Part shown: positions 45,801 through 53,913 of the stretch, piece by piece | How the letters are laid out: every line of letters starts with the position of its first letter | Numbering within the stretch: position 1 is the first letter of the stretch | Source of the DNA: an uncultured Hyphomicrobiales bacterium | GTDB lineage: Bacteria > Pseudomonadota > Alphaproteobacteria > Rhizobiales > Beijerinckiaceae | Reading direction: 5' to 3' | DNA: 64,000 nucleotides | Assembly (NCBI GenBank): GCA_903847605.1 | Contig: CAINED010000039.1 | Span: forward strand, 56,369 to 120,368 | Made by a program: the position numbers and the translations under genes | The notes under the pieces: generated by a model | Database searches by the model: none | What the model was told of the DNA's origin: nothing | What the model saw: the letters and a program-made list of their open reading frames with translations, nothing else

Positions 45801-46325
45801 TTACTTCTTGATCGCCGCAACAGCGGCGGATACGGCGCTGGCGTCGGGCGCGCGGCCGGTCAGCCGCGTGACGATGTCGGTGGCGGCCTCCTGCGCGATG
45901 GTGGCGACGTTGGACATCGCTTGTGTCTTGGCCTGTGCGATCTGCGTTTCGGCGGCGGCGATCTTCGCGTTGAGGCCGTCTTCCAACGACTTGCGTCGGA
46001 CATCGCTTTCGGCGGCGATTTGCGCACGCATCTGCTGCGCGGTCATCTGCGCCTTGCCCTTGGCTTCGGCCAGAGTCTTTTCGTAAGTCTCGGCGGCGTG
46101 ATCGGCCGTCTTCTGCGCCTCGGTGGCGGCCGTCAGATCATTCTCGATGCGCGTGCGGCGCGTCTCGATGATTTCCTGCACACGCGGCAGCGCAACCTTC
46201 GACATCAGCCAGTAGAGCAGGCCAAAGGTGATCGCGAGCCAGACGAGCGTCGGCGCGAATGTCGTCGGGTCGAAGGGCGGAAAGGCTCCGCCCGCTTCGG
46301 CAGCATGGGCTGCGGTAATGAACAT
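45801..46325 (-). CDS. atpF': ATP synthase FO subunit b'
   Basis: 174 residues. An Ala/Pro-rich leader (AHAAEAGGAFPPFDPTTF) precedes a membrane helix (LVWLAITFGLLYWLMS) and a coiled-coil stalk. Having both b and b' genes is typical of alphaproteobacteria and phototrophs, which build a heterodimeric stator. It is separated from atpE by a 61-base spacer containing a 10-bp perfect hairpin. Confidence 0.93.
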   Translation of the reverse strand: MFITAAHAAEAGGAFPPFDPTTFAPTLVWLAITFGLLYWLMSKVALPRVQEIIETRRTRIENDLTAATEAQKTADHAAETYEKTLAEAKGKAQMTAQQMRAQIAAESDVRRKSLEDGLNAKIAAAETQIAQAKTQAMSNVATIAQEAATDIVTRLTGRAPDASAVSAAVAAIKK

Positions 46326-46354
46326 CTTCGTTGTCCGCGTCCGATTGAAGGAAA

Positions 46355-46379
46355 CGCGCGCCGGAGGAACCGGCGCGCG
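46355..46379 (-). other. Intra-operon hairpin between atpE and atpF'
   Basis: Perfect 10-bp stem CGCGCGCCGG / CCGGCGCGCG with loop AGGAA (plus-strand orientation), just after the atpE stop. Only TTTCC follows on the minus strand, so it is more likely a partial attenuator or 3'-end stabiliser that raises subunit c expression than a full terminator. Confidence 0.7.
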
Positions 46380-46386
46380 ATTTGTC

Positions 46387-46614
46387 TTACTTCACGAAGA
46401 GCAGGATGATCGCCACGAGAAAGGCGAAAATGCCAAGGCCTTCGGCGAGCGCCGCGCCGATGAACGCGCGGCCGAACTGGCCGTCGGCAGCCGACGGATT
46501 GCGCAGCGCGCCGGAAAGGAAGTTGCCGAAAATGGTACCGACGCCGACGGCGGCGATGCCCATACCGATGGCGGCCAGACCGGCGCCAATCCATTTTGCT
46601 GCTACGGGATCCAT
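46387..46614 (-). CDS. atpE: ATP synthase FO subunit c
   Basis: 75 residues forming a two-helix hairpin. The polar loop is ALRNPSA and the proton-binding Glu58 lies in [13 protein letters not shown]. Multiple copies form the rotor ring. GGAG precedes the ATG by six bases, a strong initiation region consistent with the need for many c subunits. A stable hairpin follows the stop. Confidence 0.97.
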   Translation of the reverse strand: MDPVAAKWIGAGLAAIGMGIAAVGVGTIFGNFLSGALRNPSAADGQFGRAFIGAALAEGLGIFAFLVAIILLFVK

Positions 46615-46670
46615 ATTAAACTCCTGCTAGGTTTGGTTTGGGCCACCAGCTGTTGTTGTAGAATAAATTA

Positions 46671-47432
46671 TTAGTGGCCCGGATGAATTGCGTCGTTCAG
46701 ATAGACGCAAGTGAGGATGGCGAAGACATACGCCTGAAGGACTGCAACCAGAAGCTCGAACGCGGTGAGGCCAACGATCGCCGCTACCGGCAGGATGGAC
46801 AGGGGCGCCCATGCGCCAGCGCCGACGAGCATGACCACGAAGCCCGCGAAGACCTTCAGCGTGATGTGGCCCGCCAGCATGTTGGCGAAGAGACGGATCG
46901 ACAGCGAGATCGGACGCGAAACGAAGGAGATTACCTCGATCAGCACGAGAAATGGCAGCAGGATCGGCGACACGCCGGAGGGCACGAAGAGTTTGAACCA
47001 GTGAAGGCCGTGCTTGTAAATCCCGTAGACAATGACTGTGCCGATCACCAGCGCCGCAAGCGCAAAGGTGACGGCGATCTGGCTGGTGACTGTGAACGTG
47101 TAGGGCACCAGTCCAAGCACATTCGCGACGATCACGAACATGAACAGTGAGAACACCAGCGGAAAGAACTTCATGCCGTGATCACCCGCCGTGCTGCGCA
47201 CGGTATTGGCGACAAATTCGTAAGCCATTTCGGCGGCGGACTGCAGGCGGTCGGGAACGACCGACCGCTTGCGCGTGCCGTACACCATGACCAGCGCTAC
47301 AATGCCGAGAATGATGACCATGAAAAGGGACGAATTGGTGAAGGAGGCGTCGACGCCAAAAATCTTGATCGGAACAATCTTGTTGACCTCGAACTGATGG
47401 ATCGGATCGATTGCGTTGCCCGGTGTCGCCAC
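46671..47432 (-). CDS. atpB: ATP synthase FO subunit a
   Basis: 253 residues from a GTG with GAAGGG eight bases upstream; the open frame reaches 47549 but overlaps atpI. About six helices are predicted, with the essential Arg in [14 protein letters not shown] and the C-terminal [19 protein letters not shown]. Subunit a forms the proton half-channels against the c ring. It lies between atpI and atpE in the standard order. Confidence 0.95.
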   Translation of the reverse strand: MATPGNAIDPIHQFEVNKIVPIKIFGVDASFTNSSLFMVIILGIVALVMVYGTRKRSVVPDRLQSAAEMAYEFVANTVRSTAGDHGMKFFPLVFSLFMFVIVANVLGLVPYTFTVTSQIAVTFALAALVIGTVIVYGIYKHGLHWFKLFVPSGVSPILLPFLVLIEVISFVSRPISLSIRLFANMLAGHITLKVFAGFVVMLVGAGAWAPLSILPVAAIVGLTAFELLVAVLQAYVFAILTCVYLNDAIHPGH

Positions 47433-47481
47433 GTCACATGCCCTTCGTATCGCGCGGCCTCGGCCGCCTTCGAATCCAAAC

Positions 47482-47871
47482 CTATTGCTTGCCGATTTCC
47501 GGTCCGCCGCTGCCGGGCGAAGTAGGCTTCGCCGCGATGCGATAGACATTCATGAAACCGGCTGCCGTTCCCAGCGCGCCCACGACGAGCAGGAACAGCG
47601 GCGATGTGTCGAACCATTTGTCCAGCAGCCATCCGATGACGCCGCCGGCAATGACTCCCGCCACGAATTCGGACAGGACGCGGAAGCCCAGGCTCATCGC
47701 CTTGCCTGTTTCTCCGCCGGGGATGGAGGCCTTTTCCTGCGCCTTTTGCGCCTCGTCCTGCCGCCGCCGCGCATCGAGCGCACCGGACAGATTTTCGAGC
47801 CGCGCCTTCAGCGCCTTTTCGTCGGCGTCGCGCTTGCCGTTTTCACCGTTCACGATACCGGCCTCATCCAT
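47482..47871 (-). CDS. atpI: ATP synthase assembly protein AtpI
   Basis: 129 residues. A charged N-terminal region with coiled-coil character ([20 protein letters not shown]) precedes two helices ([38 protein letters not shown]) joined by a short loop. AtpI aids c-ring assembly and magnesium supply. It is the first gene of the operon, about 118 bases downstream of a near-consensus promoter. Confidence 0.92.
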   Translation of the reverse strand: MDEAGIVNGENGKRDADEKALKARLENLSGALDARRRQDEAQKAQEKASIPGGETGKAMSLGFRVLSEFVAGVIAGGVIGWLLDKWFDTSPLFLLVVGALGTAAGFMNVYRIAAKPTSPGSGGPEIGKQ

Positions 47872-47989
47872 GTCGCGCGCCGTTTAACGCGGCCCGCGCA
47901 CCAAAGATAGGCAAATATCCTGAAAACCCCGGGAAACCGGACGGAAGACGCCAGAAAAAGCTGATACCCCTGCCCTTTCGAGCGCGCGG

Positions 47990-48018
47990 AACATAGGGGG
48001 GCGACTCCAACGAGTCAA
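47990..48018 (-). promoter_or_regulatory. Promoter of the atp operon
   Basis: On the minus strand, -35 TTGACT and -10 TATGTT are separated by exactly 17 bases. The spacer begins within an inverted repeat GACTC-GTTG-GAGTC that overlaps the -35 box. The element points to atpI about 118 bases downstream. Confidence 0.75.
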
Positions 48019-48167
48019 GCGCGGGAATGCACGGATGTGTCGATATAAAAGTCATATAAATCAGATACTTACGTGACATGCGACGTTGTGTTTAGCTGCA
48101 ATGCAGCAGAAGCGTCCGAATCCGCCAGGGGGATGCCGCCTGCTGGACGCATGAGTCGGCGCTGACT

Positions 48168-48192
48168 ATTCTCGCCTGCAAGCTGCGAGAAT
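48168..48192. promoter_or_regulatory. Inverted repeat before the alpha-hydroxy-acid dehydrogenase gene
   Basis: ATTCTCGC-CTGCAAGCT-GCGAGAAT is a perfect 8-9-8 interrupted palindrome ending 28 bases before the ATG. The spacing suits a dimeric regulator site overlapping the transcription start, or a 5'-leader hairpin. Confidence 0.45.
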
Positions 48193-48220
48193 GCGGCGAC
48201 GAAAATGGGGGGATTGCCAC

Positions 48221-49396
48221 ATGAGCCGGCTCGACAGCTGTTTCAACATTGCCGATTTGCGCGACGTGGCGCAGCGGCGCCTGCCCAAGGGCGTCTTCGA
48301 CTATATCGACAAGGGCACGGAGGACATGATCGCGCTCAGCGGCAACCGGCGCGCCTTCGATGAAATAAAGCTGCTCAACAAGACGCTGGTCGATATTTCC
48401 GACGTGAAGCTCGACGCGACGGTGCTGGGCAAACACGCAGCCCTTCCCATGGCGATCGCGCCGACGGGCACGGCGGGCCTGACCTGGTACGAAGGCGAAT
48501 TCGAACTCGCCAAGGCCGCCGCGAAGGCCGGCGTGCCTTTCACGCTCGCAACAGGCTCAAACACACCCATGGAAAAGCTCGCCAATGAAGCAGGCGGGCG
48601 TCTCTGGTTCCAGCTTTACATGTGGCGCGAGAAAAATCTCTCCGACGATCTTGTGAAGCGCGCCGCGCGCAACGGCTTCGAGGCGCTCATCTGGACAGTC
48701 GACATCGGCCATGGCGCGAACCGCGAGCATAATCTGCGTAATGGCTTTGCGACGCCCTATGTCCTGAACACGCGAAGCGTGCTGGACATGCTGGCGCATC
48801 CGGGCTGGCTCGCAGGCGTCATGGGCCGCTACATGATGAATGGCGGCATGCCCAAGCACGTCAACTATCCGCCGGGCTATCAGACCAAGATCACCGGCAA
48901 TGTTGTCGAGCAGAAGAAGACGCACGGCGTCGCTGCAAGGCGCGCCGACAAGGTCGGCTGGGACGACGTGGACCGGCTGCGCGATCTTTTCCCGGGAAAG
49001 CTCATCATCAAGGGGATCGTGCGGCCCGACGATGCGCAGAAGGCCATCGAACATGGCGTCGACGCCATCGTCGTGTCGAACCATGGCGGGCGCAACATGG
49101 ATTCCGCGCCGCCAACCATTTCGCTGCTGCCGCAGGTGGTGAAGGCCGTCGATGGCAAGATGGAAGTGATCGTCGACAGCGGCATCCGGCGCGGCAGCGA
49201 TATCGTGAAATGCCGCGCGCTCGGCGCCAGCGCGGTGCTGACGGGACGCGCCACCCTGTTCGGCACGGCGGCCGGCGGCGAAGCCGGCGCGCTCAAGGCC
49301 ATCGATTTTCTCAAGGACGAGATGAAGCGGACGATGGCCTATGTCGGCGCGCAACGTGTCGAGGAAATTGCAGAGGATTGCATCTGGCGGGGGTGA
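48221..49396 (+). CDS. FMN-dependent alpha-hydroxy-acid dehydrogenase (LldD/mandelate dehydrogenase-like)
   Basis: 391 residues. FDYIDKGTEDMIALSGNRRA, PMAIAPTGTAGLTWYEGEFE, LWFQLYMWR, LIIKGIVRPDDA and the active-site VSNHGGRNMD (catalytic His) identify the FMN alpha-hydroxy-acid oxidising family. Members oxidise L-lactate, mandelate or glycolate, passing electrons to the quinone pool or oxygen. The sequence alone does not choose the substrate. The ATG at 48221 has GGGGGGA upstream; the frame starts at 48191. It may link to the racemase and decarboxylase chemistry of the 36-43 kb region (inference). Confidence 0.9.
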   Translation: MSRLDSCFNIADLRDVAQRRLPKGVFDYIDKGTEDMIALSGNRRAFDEIKLLNKTLVDISDVKLDATVLGKHAALPMAIAPTGTAGLTWYEGEFELAKAAAKAGVPFTLATGSNTPMEKLANEAGGRLWFQLYMWREKNLSDDLVKRAARNGFEALIWTVDIGHGANREHNLRNGFATPYVLNTRSVLDMLAHPGWLAGVMGRYMMNGGMPKHVNYPPGYQTKITGNVVEQKKTHGVAARRADKVGWDDVDRLRDLFPGKLIIKGIVRPDDAQKAIEHGVDAIVVSNHGGRNMDSAPPTISLLPQVVKAVDGKMEVIVDSGIRRGSDIVKCRALGASAVLTGRATLFGTAAGGEAGALKAIDFLKDEMKRTMAYVGAQRVEEIAEDCIWRG

Positions 49397-49409
49397 TCGC
49401 TGACGCTGT

Positions 49410-50444
49410 TCACGCGTGAGCGAGTTCGCGTGTCCTGATATTCAGATCCGGCAATATCTGCTCGGCGAATTGTTCAAGCCCTTCGTGCATCGGATCGAAG
49501 TGCAGCATGAACAGATCGACGCCCAGCGACTGATAGCGCTTCATGCGTTCGACGATGGTTTTGGGCGTGCCGAAGAAATATGCGCCCACGCCGGCAAGGC
49601 CGACCGTGTGGAAGGGATCGGTCGTCACGCTCTTCACATATTCGTCCGCGAGCGCCTCGGCCTTCGCGTCCGTATCGGCCATGATGACGACGCCGTTCAT
49701 GCCATAGGCGATCTTGCGCCCGAGCGCGTCGACGCGGCTTTCCATCACCGCGCGCTCGCTTTCGATGCGCTTGAGATTGTCTTCATACTTGCGCCAGTCC
49801 GGATCGTAATTGACGAACCAGCAGTCGCATTCCTGCGAGACGACTGCCATGCCGTCGTCGACGCGGCTTGCGGCATAAAAGGGTGGATGCGGATCGCGCA
49901 CCGATTTTGTCGGCACGGTTCCATGCGCGACCTTGTAGAACTCGCCCTCGAAGGAAAAGTCGTCTTCAGTCCACAGGCCCTTCATCACCTTCACGAATTC
50001 ATGCATGCGGCGATAGCGCGGCTCGGTCTGGTCGATCCAGTGACCAAAGACTTCGGTCTCGCGCTGGCGGCGGCCGTTTACGACATTGACGACGAAACGC
50101 CCGCCGCTGATGCGATCGATGGATGCGCCAAATTTCGCGGCGGTGATGGGATCGATGATGCCCGGATGCGCGGCCGCCATGATCTCCATGTGCCTGGTCT
50201 GCGTGGCGAGAGCCGTCGCGAAAATCCAGGAATCGAGGTCGGGACCGAGCCAGCGCTGGGCGATCAGCGTGATATCGAAGCCCAGTTCCTCGGCGCGTTG
50301 CAACACTTTCACCGCGTAGAGGTAATTTTGATCGACGCCGCCGCCGTGCTTGAGCAGGGCCTCGAAGGCCGGGCGAATGCTGGCGTCCGGCCGGATCGTC
50401 TGGGGCGCAGGCGTCCAGATGCCAAGTCTCATTCCCGGCGGCAT
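49410..50444 (-). CDS. LLM-class flavin-dependent monooxygenase
   Basis: 344 residues of the luciferase-like fold. LGIWTPAPQTIRP, LQRAEELGFDITLIAQRW, AAHPGIIDPITAAKFGASID and GRFVVNVVNGRRQRETEVFG resemble SsuD-type alkanesulfonate and SfnG-type dimethylsulfone monooxygenases, which use FMNH2 from a separate reductase. No reductase gene is adjacent. AGGAGGAAAC precedes the ATG at 50444. Sulfur-source scavenging is a likely but unproven role. Confidence 0.88.
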   Translation of the reverse strand: MPPGMRLGIWTPAPQTIRPDASIRPAFEALLKHGGGVDQNYLYAVKVLQRAEELGFDITLIAQRWLGPDLDSWIFATALATQTRHMEIMAAAHPGIIDPITAAKFGASIDRISGGRFVVNVVNGRRQRETEVFGHWIDQTEPRYRRMHEFVKVMKGLWTEDDFSFEGEFYKVAHGTVPTKSVRDPHPPFYAASRVDDGMAVVSQECDCWFVNYDPDWRKYEDNLKRIESERAVMESRVDALGRKIAYGMNGVVIMADTDAKAEALADEYVKSVTTDPFHTVGLAGVGAYFFGTPKTIVERMKRYQSLGVDLFMLHFDPMHEGLEQFAEQILPDLNIRTRELAHA

Positions 50445-50547
50445 GTTTCCTCCTGATCTTGCTTCTTGTTGCCGGCTTTTTAGCATTACTGCCGGCGTTG
50501 CGCACCCCGCTCTCGCCAAAGCCGGCGCGACCCCCTATTTTCCGCCC

Positions 50548-51378
50548 ATGTCCGGGATCCCCGCCTCGCAAATGACCTATAACGAACTGACGGCGCTTGT
50601 CGGCTGGTATGCCGAAATGGGCGTCGATCTGGCCGTCGATGGCGTCGCGCACGACCGTTTTGCGGAGGATGCGCCGAAGCCGCCGCCTGCGCCCGCCGTC
50701 TTGCCGGAACGGCGCACCGCTCCCGTCACCCGCCCGATGACGGAAGCCGTTCTGGCGACACCGGAGGCCGCGATCCAGAGCGCGCGCGAACTGGCGGCGC
50801 AAGCCGCGACGCTCGAGGAATTGCGCGCCGCGCTCGAAAGATTCGACGGCTGTGCGCTCAAGCGCAACGCACAGAAGACGGTGTTTGCCGACGGCAACCC
50901 GCAGGCTCGCCTGATGCTGGTCGGGGAAGCGCCGGGCGCGGACGAGGACAGGCAGGGCCTGCCGTTCGTCGGTCGCGCAGGGCAACTTCTCGACCGGATG
51001 CTCGCAGCGATTTCTATGGATCGCAGCCATGTCTATATCGCCAATGCCGTGCCCTGGCGGCCACCGGGCAACCGCACGCCGACGCCGCAGGAAACGGCGA
51101 TCTGCCTGCCCTTTATCCGCCGGCAGATCGAACTCTGCAATCCCAGTATTCTCGTTTGCCTCGGCGGCGCGTCGATGATGACGCTGCTCGGCGTGAAGGA
51201 AGGTATAATGCGCATGCGCGGGCGCTGGTTCGATTACCCGCTCGGCGAGGGCGGTCAAAAAATCCGGGCTATGGCGACCCTGCATCCCGCCTATCTCCTG
51301 CGCTCGCCGCCGCAGAAGCGGCTTGCCTGGCGCGATCTTCAGGAAATCGCGAAAGCTTTGCGCGAAAGCGATCGCTGA
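50548..51378 (+). CDS. Uracil-DNA glycosylase family 4-like, with degenerate Fe-S cysteines
   Basis: 276 residues. The glycosylase motifs VGEAPGADEDRQGLPFVGRA, WRPPGNRTPTPQE and LHPAYLLRSP place it with family 4-type enzymes that excise uracil from DNA. Family 4 normally holds a [4Fe-4S] cluster with four Cys. Here Cys102 and Cys186 remain, but the partners are Phe99 and Trp170. An N-terminal extension of about 95 residues contains a Pro-rich linker. The ATG at 50548 is chosen because upstream sequence in frame overlaps the divergent monooxygenase promoter. Loss of the cluster is inferred, not shown. Confidence 0.87.
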   Translation: MSGIPASQMTYNELTALVGWYAEMGVDLAVDGVAHDRFAEDAPKPPPAPAVLPERRTAPVTRPMTEAVLATPEAAIQSARELAAQAATLEELRAALERFDGCALKRNAQKTVFADGNPQARLMLVGEAPGADEDRQGLPFVGRAGQLLDRMLAAISMDRSHVYIANAVPWRPPGNRTPTPQETAICLPFIRRQIELCNPSILVCLGGASMMTLLGVKEGIMRMRGRWFDYPLGEGGQKIRAMATLHPAYLLRSPPQKRLAWRDLQEIAKALRESDR

Positions 51379-51438
51379 ACGCCGACCAATTTCTCTCTGC
51401 TCAAGTCTGGCGCAAGGCACATCGCGCATGATGCTGTC

Positions 51439-52221
51439 ATGCTCAGCGCAACTTCGGCCATCTCGCTTTATACGCGTCAGGCGTCGCGGCTCGAAAAGGC
51501 CGTCGCGAACGACGCGCAGGTCAAGCGCGAGACGGAATACTTCCTCGCCAATATATCCTCGATCAAGACTGCTGCGGACCTTGTGAAGAATCCGCGCCTC
51601 CTGAATGTCGCGACGAAAGCCTTCGGCCTCTCGGACATGGCCTATGCGAAAGCCTTCCTCACAAAACTGATGGACGGCGGCCTCACCAATTCGAAGAGCA
51701 TGGCGAACACGATGGTGGACCGCCGCTTCAGGGCATTCGTCGAAACCTTCAATTTCGGCGATCTCAAACAGGCGACGACGCTGATTTCGGCGCGCATGCA
51801 AGGAGTCGTCGACAACTACAAGCGGCAGGTGCTGGAAGACCGTGCCGGCGCGACGAATCCCGCCGCACGGCTCGCGCTTTTTTTCCAGCGGCAAGCGCCG
51901 AACATCGACAGCGGCATGGACTTTTTGGCCGACAAGGCGCTCACGCAATTCGTGCAGACGGCGCTCGCCATGCCCGCGGCGCCGCTTTCAACAAATGAAG
52001 CGCTCCGCTCCGCCGCCGCCATGATCGAGCGCCGCATCGATTTCGACGATCTCAAGACGCCTGCCGGCGTTGAAAAGCTGACGAAGCGATTTGCCGCCAT
52101 GTGGGATCTCACCAATCCCACCGACAACGGCGCGAACGCGCTGACCTCACTGCTCGGCACGTCGAGCAGCACGACCTATTCGACCCTGTTGCAGTTGCAG
52201 CGGAAATATTCGGGCGTCTGA
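51439..52221 (+). CDS. DUF1217 family protein
   Basis: 260 residues, mainly alpha-helical (SAISLYTRQASRLEKAVAND, TKAFGLSDMAYAKAFLTKLM, STTYSTLLQLQRKYSGV). The block NPRLLNVATKAFGL is typical of DUF1217. Members in Hyphomicrobiales are commonly found near flagellar genes, but none are present here. No signal peptide is seen. Function is unknown. Confidence 0.82.
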   Translation: MLSATSAISLYTRQASRLEKAVANDAQVKRETEYFLANISSIKTAADLVKNPRLLNVATKAFGLSDMAYAKAFLTKLMDGGLTNSKSMANTMVDRRFRAFVETFNFGDLKQATTLISARMQGVVDNYKRQVLEDRAGATNPAARLALFFQRQAPNIDSGMDFLADKALTQFVQTALAMPAAPLSTNEALRSAAAMIERRIDFDDLKTPAGVEKLTKRFAAMWDLTNPTDNGANALTSLLGTSSSTTYSTLLQLQRKYSGV

Positions 52222-52236
52222 ACGACGCGCCGCCCG

Positions 52237-53760
52237 TTACTGCGTTGACATGCGCATCGGCGCGCCACGGCCCGACGAGCGCGACATCGTCAGTGTCGCA
52301 TGGCCCGATGTGTCGAGCGGCCTGCCGCCGAGGCTGTGCACGAAATTGTTCCAGGCGGGGTTCTGGCGCATGGCCGTGCGCGCCGCCTCGATCAGGCGAT
52401 CGACCTGATCGGCGGGCAAGGTGAGACTCGTTTTTATTTCCGCAAGCTGATTGAAGAGTTCGGGATCGTTGACCTGTTCGAAGGCAACCTTGCCGACATA
52501 GAATTTGATATCGCGGCAATTCCAGCCGGCCATGGTCTTGCGCATGCGCTGAACCTGCGCGGCGGGAAGACCGCAGCGATAGCGGATGATCTCGTTCTGC
52601 CATTGCGTCATCGAAGACGTAAAACTGTCGAAGGACAGACGCACCGTGGAATCGATGGCCGTGTCTGTCGCAGCCATCACGAGTTCGAATCCGCTATGGC
52701 CGCCAAGCGTCTTTTGAAAATCGGCGCGAACGGGGCGTCCGGCATCGACGACGAGAAACAGCAAACGCTTCAGGTTCACCGCCTGTTGCGGCGTGAGCGG
52801 CGCATAGGGATCCTGCGCCCGGGCGCGCGCCAGAGAAAATCCTTGCAAGCCGAAATTGTCGGCGAGCCCGCCATCGAGCAATTTGACGAAGTTCAGCGTC
52901 GGGTCTTCGCGATAGCGCTGCAAGCCATTCGCATAAGATTTGAGATTGGCAGGCGCATTGGTGTTCTGCAACGCGCCGGCGGTCCATGCGGGCATGCGAT
53001 AGTCGCAGCGCTTGGCGTGGTTTTGAATGACGACCGGCGCGAAGGCCAGCGGCACGGCGGCCGAAGCGGCAACAGCATTTGCAAGCGGATAGGCGTCGAT
53101 ATTGCTGCACAGCGCCGCAAAGGTTTCGCGATCGAAGATGAAGGGATTGCGATTGTAGATATCGGATGCATTGACCCAGAGGATCGGACGGCGCTTGCGC
53201 AATACATCGCCGAATGTCGCGCCGCCAAAGAGGTTCTGGTTGAGCCAGACCGGCAGGCCCGTCGCATCGTTGACGCCGCCGCCGATGAGCCGCGCGACAT
53301 TGGTCGGCGTCACGGAGGTTCGCAGGCTGCCTTCCACATTGGCGATGAGAAAGCGCTCGCGAAAATCGTTGAGCGCGGCCGAGCCCTTGAGCGCGAAATA
53401 GGCGGCGGTCACCGAACCGCCCGATACGCCGGACACGAAATCCACCTGATCGACGAGCGGCCGGCTCTCCGCGCCTTCCCTGTGGTTGACCGTCGCCATT
53501 TCCTTCAGCACGCCGAAGGAAAAGGCCGCGGCGCGCGTGCCGCCGCCGGAAAAAGACAGGCCGATAATGGTGTCGTCGACGGGAATGCTGCCCGCATCCA
53601 TCGCATCGAGCTGCTGATTGGGCGCGGACGTGATGGCCTCGTTGAGGGGATCGCCGATCGTCGTGCAGGACGCTACTGCCAGCGGGACGCCGCAAACCAC
53701 CGCCGTGCGCGCGAAGCGCCGCGCGAACACAGATCGCGGAGTTTTGCCTTGAGAACGCAT
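52237..53760 (-). CDS. Patatin-like phospholipase lipoprotein
   Basis: 507 residues. The signal sequence ends in the lipobox VASC, so the mature protein is probably lipid-anchored. The patatin fold is shown by LSFSGGGTRAAAFSFGVL (oxyanion loop), GVSGGS with the nucleophile Ser, and LLDGGLADNFGL with the catalytic Asp of the Ser-Asp dyad. Such enzymes hydrolyse acyl chains of membrane lipids. It is divergent from the exported caspase-like protease with 153 bases between, so both may share control and act in the envelope. Confidence 0.9.
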   Translation of the reverse strand: MRSQGKTPRSVFARRFARTAVVCGVPLAVASCTTIGDPLNEAITSAPNQQLDAMDAGSIPVDDTIIGLSFSGGGTRAAAFSFGVLKEMATVNHREGAESRPLVDQVDFVSGVSGGSVTAAYFALKGSAALNDFRERFLIANVEGSLRTSVTPTNVARLIGGGVNDATGLPVWLNQNLFGGATFGDVLRKRRPILWVNASDIYNRNPFIFDRETFAALCSNIDAYPLANAVAASAAVPLAFAPVVIQNHAKRCDYRMPAWTAGALQNTNAPANLKSYANGLQRYREDPTLNFVKLLDGGLADNFGLQGFSLARARAQDPYAPLTPQQAVNLKRLLFLVVDAGRPVRADFQKTLGGHSGFELVMAATDTAIDSTVRLSFDSFTSSMTQWQNEIIRYRCGLPAAQVQRMRKTMAGWNCRDIKFYVGKVAFEQVNDPELFNQLAEIKTSLTLPADQVDRLIEAARTAMRQNPAWNNFVHSLGGRPLDTSGHATLTMSRSSGRGAPMRMSTQ

Positions 53761-53913
53761 TGCGCACCGGATTTCAGAGGTTTGTGTTTAGCGCAGCGCG
53801 CTGGAGATTGGCAATCGGAGGAGGCAGAATGCTCAGACGTGACGGCGCTTTTCATTTGTCGCCGTGGGCGGTTCAGGTATTTTGCGGGTTCTTTCGCGAA
53901 GGGTTGTTTCAAA

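Larger units (their letters stand above)
47872..48220. other. 349-base intergenic region between atpI and the alpha-hydroxy-acid dehydrogenase gene
   Basis: No gene is seen. It holds the divergent control regions: the atp promoter (47990-48018, minus), an AT-richer patch around 48040-48075, and a palindrome at 48168-48192 before the plus-strand gene. Short open frames here look non-coding. Confidence 0.7.

Noticed and set aside
47864..48079. 71-residue minus-strand open frame upstream of atpI
   Set aside because: It spans the atp promoter and has no ribosome site or family resemblance.
49999..51948. 649-residue minus-strand open frame over the glycosylase and DUF1217 genes
   Set aside because: It is a shadow of GC-rich codon bias opposite two recognisable genes, with Arg-rich low-complexity translation and no motif.
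52300..53913. Long in-frame extension upstream of the caspase-like gene, giving a 1290-residue open frame
   Set aside because: It lies antisense to the intact patatin gene, is Arg/His/Gly-rich without domains, and the signal peptide and ribosome site at 53914 mark the real start.
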